Both the position numbers and the translations under genes were made by a program. The notes under the pieces are model-generated. The model did no database searches. It was not told the origin of the DNA and was given only the letters and a program-made list of their open reading frames with translations. A stretch of DNA of 18,737 bases from CAZSXS01 sp964611385 (lineage in GTDB: Bacteria; Bacillota; Clostridia; Lachnospirales; CAYPQA01): positions 1 to 18,737 of the forward strand of contig CAZSXS010000075.1 in the NCBI GenBank assembly GCA_964611385.1, in the 5' to 3' direction. Below are positions 15,138-18,737 of this stretch, one piece after another (position 1 is the stretch's first letter; each line of letters opens with the position of its first letter).

Positions 15138-16160
15138 TTATAACGTCGCGTTCTGGTAAACAACTTCCCGAGCCCAGTCTGCCCATTCAAGTGCAACATT
15201 GATATCATTCCAGGTGGGATAGTCCTTCACAATAAGACCTCCACCACAGGTATCCTTAAAGGCTTTTACCATATGCAAAGCGGCATCTTCAATGATCCTC
15301 CGGTCGCCGGTGGCCATAATCTTTTGGATATCCACTGGGCAGTGAAACGCAATCCGCTTGCCGTAGCGCTCTGCAAGTACATGACTGCCGTACACTTCCG
15401 GCTGATCAAACTGCATTACGTCAACCCCGGCGTCGATAAAGTCCTCCATAAAGTCTGTAACCAATCCGCAAGAGTGGATAAAGAGCTTCATGTCTGCAGC
15501 ATGGAGACACTTGGCGATGGCGGCATACATGGGCTTAAAGAACTCACGGAAGCTTTGAGGGCTTATAAAAGTGGAGTGCTGCATTCCCCAGTCGTCGTAA
15601 ATAATCAGTGCATCAAAGCCAAGTCCCTTGCAGCCCTCTGCAATTTCAAGCAGGTAGGCTAAGATTTTATCCATAAGTTTTTTGGTGTTTTCCTTTTCAA
15701 TTAAAATATCCGTGAGGGCATTGGACATGAGTCGCAAATCCCTAAAGGTGGAAAAAACAGAAACCGGCGAGGTACCCAGGATAAACTGATCGCTTTCATG
15801 GAGCTTCATTTCCCGAAGTTCTTTTTTGTAGTTCTCATCAAAGTCCGGCATAATAAAAGAATCCACAGCGTCAAAGTTGTCCTCCAAAGCGCCTTTGATG
15901 CATTCTCCGTTGCTGTCGTGCTTTAGGCGCCCATAAATGTTGCCAAAGACATTGACATTGACCTCGCCGCCAAAGTTGGGTACGAGTTCTTTGACTTCTG
16001 GGTAAAGGCCCCAGGTTCTGTAAGCGGCTGTTTTTGGATTCACCAGCTTTACTGCTGGTACCCAACGGATATCCTTCTTATGGGGTGGATTAAAATCAAA
16101 CCCGACTCGGGGCGGGTTCTTGTATTCGATATTTCTTCTGATAATTTCCTTACTAGTCAT
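15138..16160 (-). CDS. URO-D (MtaA/CmuA-like) methyltransferase-family protein
   Basis: This 340-residue protein is the most canonical URO-D member of the cluster. Its TIM-barrel signatures include 'IIYDDWGMQHSTFISPQSFREFFKPMY' features (Asp189, Asp190, Trp191, Gly192, Pro201, Phe208), the zinc-type motif IHSCG (His229-x-Cys231-Gly232), 'DVMQFDQPE' at 247-255, and a late CGGGLIV with Cys304 as the probable third ligand. This set is typical of corrinoid:thiol or substrate:corrinoid methyltransferases and not of heme-pathway HemE, whose substrate-binding arginine motif near the N-terminus is missing. GGAGGATGCA precedes ATG 16160. Genes on both sides are 19 and 35 nt away, so it is cotranscribed with the other URO-D genes. 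The substrate is unknown. Confidence 0.88.
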   Translation of the reverse strand: MTSKEIIRRNIEYKNPPRVGFDFNPPHKKDIRWVPAVKLVNPKTAAYRTWGLYPEVKELVPNFGGEVNVNVFGNIYGRLKHDSNGECIKGALEDNFDAVDSFIMPDFDENYKKELREMKLHESDQFILGTSPVSVFSTFRDLRLMSNALTDILIEKENTKKLMDKILAYLLEIAEGCKGLGFDALIIYDDWGMQHSTFISPQSFREFFKPMYAAIAKCLHAADMKLFIHSCGLVTDFMEDFIDAGVDVMQFDQPEVYGSHVLAERYGKRIAFHCPVDIQKIMATGDRRIIEDAALHMVKAFKDTCGGGLIVKDYPTWNDINVALEWADWAREVVYQNATL

Positions 16161-16195
16161 TGCATCCTCCGTTTGCGGATCTTGTTCCGCTGATT

Positions 16196-17251
16196 TTAGT
16201 GTAAGGCGGCCTTCAACTGTTGATAAAGGATTCGTCCTTCCTCTATCGACTTGGCATAGGCTGAAATAATGAAATTATTTTTTTCCGGCCTTTCCCCCTT
16301 TAAGAGGCGGTCGATTTGCTCCTGAGAGCCATATTGCAAAAGGGCAACCTGAGAGGGCGCCTTGGCCGAAATGTTCCACAGGTCATGCAGGTTTGAGTCG
16401 TAGTCCACGCCATAGCTATTTGGGATGCTAAAGAAGCTATCAAACAAGCCATCATCATGCTCGCCGCAATAGTGGATACGACCGCCGCCAATGCGATCCA
16501 GGTAATCTCGGTCAAAGTCCTTCACGAACTCATTATAAAACGCTGTACTGATCATATGCAAGGAACAATTTGAGAGTCTTGCGCTGCCTTTCCAGACAAC
16601 GCCCCAATCACAAAAAAAGCCTTCCTCCATATGAGTAAGCTTTCGGTAATGGTCTGTCATCGTGACCATATAGTCCGTGACCTTTTGAAGCAGCAGCCTA
16701 AGCTTATCTGGGGAATCATAAAAGTCAAGCAGAATATCATTGCCTCGAATCAAGTGAGCATTATTAAAAGGGCTTTGGAAATCGGGAAGCTGCATACCTA
16801 CAATGCTGGGCTTGTTCTCCATAAAAAATTCTGTAAACTCGTAACACTTTCCAAACCACCCCGCTGTCAAGCTGGGGTTTTCAAGTGCGTCAATCTCCTC
16901 TATGTCGCTCAAAACATGCCCCTGTGCACAAACGGGGCTATGTTGGGCAATATACATATCACAGCCATAAGCATGGGAAACCTGCCCTGTTCCAAACTCC
17001 ACCCGCACCTGGGGAATATAATCGTCCCCAATATCAATATGCGTCTGGATCGTGTCCAAGCCATTTTTCAACATGAGGGCTTTATCAGCAATAAGCTCGG
17101 GAGTGGTATAAGCGTTACCGTTGGGGACATTCACAATGACCTTGGGGTGAACCGCCTCTGGGCTGGTAGAAAAGCGCTTATACTCTGCTAGGTTTTCCTC
17201 TGTGTGTCTACGCTGTGTGTCATTTATCTTCAAATAATTTTTGAAATCCAT
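16196..17251 (-). CDS. URO-D superfamily protein with HYCG motif
   Basis: This 351-residue protein of the URO-D superfamily is distinct from its neighbours. It has 'FFCDWGVVWKGSARLSNCSLHMIS' features (Asp215-Trp216-Gly217, the usual 'D-D-x-G' strand), the metal-type motif RIHYCGEHDD (His260-x-Cys262-Gly263), and an earlier conserved segment HAYGCD-MYIAQHSPVCAQGHVL (93-114). The N-terminal half carries 'NVPNGNAYTTPELIADKALML'-type features seen in corrinoid-associated URO-D proteins. It probably binds zinc and a methyl donor or acceptor; the substrate is unknown. The start is ATG 17251, with GGGAGGTG about 8 nt upstream; the longer frame to 17299 would contain both the ribosome site and part of the inverted-repeat element. 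It lies 175 bp after the 408-residue gene, the largest gap in this operon, and may have its own leader. Confidence 0.82.
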   Translation of the reverse strand: MDFKNYLKINDTQRRHTEENLAEYKRFSTSPEAVHPKVIVNVPNGNAYTTPELIADKALMLKNGLDTIQTHIDIGDDYIPQVRVEFGTGQVSHAYGCDMYIAQHSPVCAQGHVLSDIEEIDALENPSLTAGWFGKCYEFTEFFMENKPSIVGMQLPDFQSPFNNAHLIRGNDILLDFYDSPDKLRLLLQKVTDYMVTMTDHYRKLTHMEEGFFCDWGVVWKGSARLSNCSLHMISTAFYNEFVKDFDRDYLDRIGGGRIHYCGEHDDGLFDSFFSIPNSYGVDYDSNLHDLWNISAKAPSQVALLQYGSQEQIDRLLKGERPEKNNFIISAYAKSIEEGRILYQQLKAALH

Positions 17252-17280
17252 TTTTGGGACACCTCCCTTTTTTATTAATT

Positions 17281-17383
17281 TATACTCAGTCACGTTCAAC
17301 TTTGCAAAGCCGCCGCCTAAAACAATAGAATTTATCCGGGTTGAATGATGGCGGCGTGATAAATGTTTAAGAGACTGAGTATA
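17281..17383. repeat. 103-bp element with 11-bp terminal inverted repeats
   Basis: TATACTCAGTC (17281-17291) and GACTGAGTATA (17373-17383) are perfect inverted repeats bounding a 103-bp segment. Inside are further complementary pairs: TTCAAC/GTTGAA (17295-17300, 17340-17345), CGCCGCC/GGCGGCG (17311-17317, 17350-17356) and TTTATC/GATAAA (17331-17336, 17358-17363). The inner pairs cross each other, so not all can form together. The ends read TA-TACTCAGTC ... GACTGAGTA-TA, which would fit a small non-coding insertion with TA target duplication. It also lies in the 5' leader of the URO-D gene starting at 17251, so a folded regulatory leader is the alternative. Confidence 0.6.
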
Positions 17384-17426
17384 TACCCATGCATTCTCAA
17401 GTGAGCTTTACACGAGTATATCAGCT

Positions 17427-18653
17427 TTATAGCCGTTCCAACTCATCCCTAACGATCTGCACCCAGCGGATAATATTTTTCGGCTGATGGTTTACGGTTT
17501 CAACATCCTTAAGGGTGATATCGAAAGTATTTTTGTTTTCCTTAAAAATCTGAAAATGTTCCCGCATAAACTTCCGAACCATATCCTCATCCAGCCCCCG
17601 GCTGACCATCAAGGAAGGCGAAGGACGCCAAGAGAGGACATATTCCTCACCAATCTGCTCAGCACAGCGCCGAACATTGGCAAAGGGCGTGACAGCGATC
17701 CGTCTTAAGTTTTTGATTTTGCGTAGGAGGTCAATTTTCTTGGTCAGATCCTCACAGCAGCCATAGGCAGAGATACCAAACTGTTCAATGATAGGGATTT
17801 GGTACTGTAACATGAACTCATCAAACATTTCAGGTGAGACAGCAGTATACTCCTGGGCAGCCATAAAGACCCAAAGGTCTTTGCGTTTTTTCTCAAAGGT
17901 ATTTTGCTTTGGATCTTCGAAGCCTTGGCAATAGGACATGGCTTGGTTTTCGTGGCAAGTCAGGGAAAAGTCACCGGCCTGTTCAACTTCCGCATGCACC
18001 TTCAACACGGCATCCCGCATAAAAGCCAGAACCTTATGTAAAAGCTCAGGCTGATCTATCATATTCCACATCAGCTGCTCAAGGCCGAAGAGCTTAGCAA
18101 TATCCGTAGCCAGGTCTGCAGTCCAGGCTCGAAGCATGGGGCCGCGGTTCAAGTCGATAGGCAGGATATGGCCAACCGCTGCATGGAGTTTCTCAAGCCG
18201 TTCTTTTGTCTCCTTTTCATTGATATGGTGCTTAGGGGTAGTCAGCTTCTCAAAATCTCTTTCATCGACCAGTGAAGGCTTATAAGCCGCTGCACCGGTT
18301 TGATGGGGCTTCGTTCCAAGTTCGGCACGGAGACCCCAGCGATTTTCCGTGGGCGGGTCATACGAGGCCTGGACTGTAAGCCAAGGCTCTATGATAAAGT
18401 CATCACCGATTTTCGCGCGAAAGCGCATCATATGAAAATAGCGTTCATAGCTCCTAAAAAAGGGGTCTGAACACTTGAGGTCCTTTTCCTCAAAGAACTC
18501 ATCAAAAGCGAAAGCACGAATATAGATAGGCGGTACAGCCCCTTTAAAGCAATTATGGTTTCTCCAGAGTTTTCTTTTCTGCTCATACGAGTCCTTGGCT
18601 GTTTCTACCTTAAACGCTTTCGCCAACTCTCTCAAGACCTCTACATCAGTCAT
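17427..18653 (-). CDS. URO-D superfamily protein with YGCC motif, first gene of the cluster in view
   Basis: This 408-residue protein is paralogous to the product at 13898-15118. It has LRELAKAF at 7-14, KRKLWRNHN at 26-34, 'HILPIDLNRGPMLRAW' near 162-177, LFGLEQLMW at 188-196, 'KDLWVFMAAQEYTAVSPEMFDEF' features at 258-280, AYGCCED at 296-302, 'NLRRIAVTPFANV', and SWRPSPSLM at 341-349. Cys299-Cys300 fall at exactly the same residue numbers as in the paralog and replace the canonical His-x-Cys. The family fold is a TIM barrel; methyl transfer with a corrinoid partner is the family-based inference. AAAGGAGGTCATT precedes ATG 18653, an excellent ribosome site. The upstream region holds the second long palindrome, and the operon promoter must lie there or beyond the window. 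Confidence 0.82.
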   Translation of the reverse strand: MTDVEVLRELAKAFKVETAKDSYEQKRKLWRNHNCFKGAVPPIYIRAFAFDEFFEEKDLKCSDPFFRSYERYFHMMRFRAKIGDDFIIEPWLTVQASYDPPTENRWGLRAELGTKPHQTGAAAYKPSLVDERDFEKLTTPKHHINEKETKERLEKLHAAVGHILPIDLNRGPMLRAWTADLATDIAKLFGLEQLMWNMIDQPELLHKVLAFMRDAVLKVHAEVEQAGDFSLTCHENQAMSYCQGFEDPKQNTFEKKRKDLWVFMAAQEYTAVSPEMFDEFMLQYQIPIIEQFGISAYGCCEDLTKKIDLLRKIKNLRRIAVTPFANVRRCAEQIGEEYVLSWRPSPSLMVSRGLDEDMVRKFMREHFQIFKENKNTFDITLKDVETVNHQPKNIIRWVQIVRDELERL

Positions 18654-18682
18654 AATGACCTCCTTTAGTAAAGATAAGACCT

Positions 18683-18737
18683 TGGGGGAGGGAAGGGAAA
18701 AACTTTTTCAAACGGCGAAAAAGTTTTTCCCTTCCCT
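18683..18737. repeat. Long palindrome, copy 2 of the dispersed element (cut by window end)
   Basis: AGGGAAGGGAAAAACTTTTTC (18689-18709) pairs perfectly with 18717-18737 around the loop AAACGGC. The left arm continues outward as TGGGGG (18683-18688), and the matching CCCCC would lie beyond the window. The outer arm is the same as in copy 1 (GGGGGAGGGAAGG), but the middle differs and both arms differ in step. The loop is in the opposite orientation to copy 1. It lies 30 bp upstream of the start at 18653, with TAAAGATAAGACC between. Confidence 0.8.

Noticed and set aside
15119..15208. 30-residue N-terminal extension of the 406-residue URO-D protein
   Set aside because: It overlaps the end of the preceding gene. 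The internal ATG 15118 has its own GAGGGAGA site and a start matching the paralog at 17427-18653.
15138..16160. Heme-pathway uroporphyrinogen decarboxylase (HemE)
   Set aside because: The HSCG zinc-type site, the absence of the N-terminal arginine motif of HemE, and the company of three other URO-D proteins favour the methyltransferase branch.
17384..17426. Promoter for the URO-D gene at 17251 (minus-strand TTGAGA and TATACT)
   Set aside because: The two hexamers are only about 11 nt apart, too close for a sigma-70 promoter.

Overview
The window looks like chromosomal DNA of a low-to-moderate GC Firmicute, most likely a clostridial anaerobe. The evidence is strong GGAGG ribosome sites, an ECF sigma factor/ZAS anti-sigma pair, zinc-ribbon + beta-propeller surface proteins of the DUF5050 type, and a cluster of URO-D superfamily (corrinoid methyltransferase-like) genes. 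No rRNA, tRNA, CRISPR array, transposase or phage gene was seen.

Left part (1-4449, minus strand): a compact operon reads rnz (RNase Z), an ECF sigma factor, a zinc-finger anti-sigma factor with two membrane segments, a 38-residue single-span microprotein, and a 648-residue single-span protein with an acidic cytoplasmic head and a large outside domain. The arrangement suggests an envelope-sensing sigma module. A perfect 16-bp hairpin terminator lies about 90 bp past the last stop.

Middle part (4450-12589, plus strand): after a 433-bp divergent intergenic region come two overlapping genes for small single-span membrane proteins, with a good promoter. A second promoter wrapped in palindromes then drives two tandem paralogs of about 1,000 residues. 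Each has a cytoplasmic zinc ribbon, one membrane span, a charged linker, and an external beta-propeller interrupted by an inserted domain. A 28-bp tandem repeat separates the paralogs, and a strong terminator closes the unit.

Right part (12590-18737, minus strand, visibly richer in GC): five genes in one direction encode four divergent URO-D superfamily proteins and a Gfo/Idh/MocA oxidoreductase. A short decayed C-terminal piece of a fifth URO-D-type protein follows the last gene. The context suggests corrinoid-dependent methyl transfer or demethylation of a small, possibly sugar-like, substrate, but no corrinoid protein or activase is in the window. Two copies of a long near-perfect palindrome lie upstream of genes of this cluster, and a 103-bp element with 11-bp terminal inverted repeats lies between two of them.

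Several starts were moved to internal ATG codons because the Shine-Dalgarno sequence lies inside the longer reading frame.
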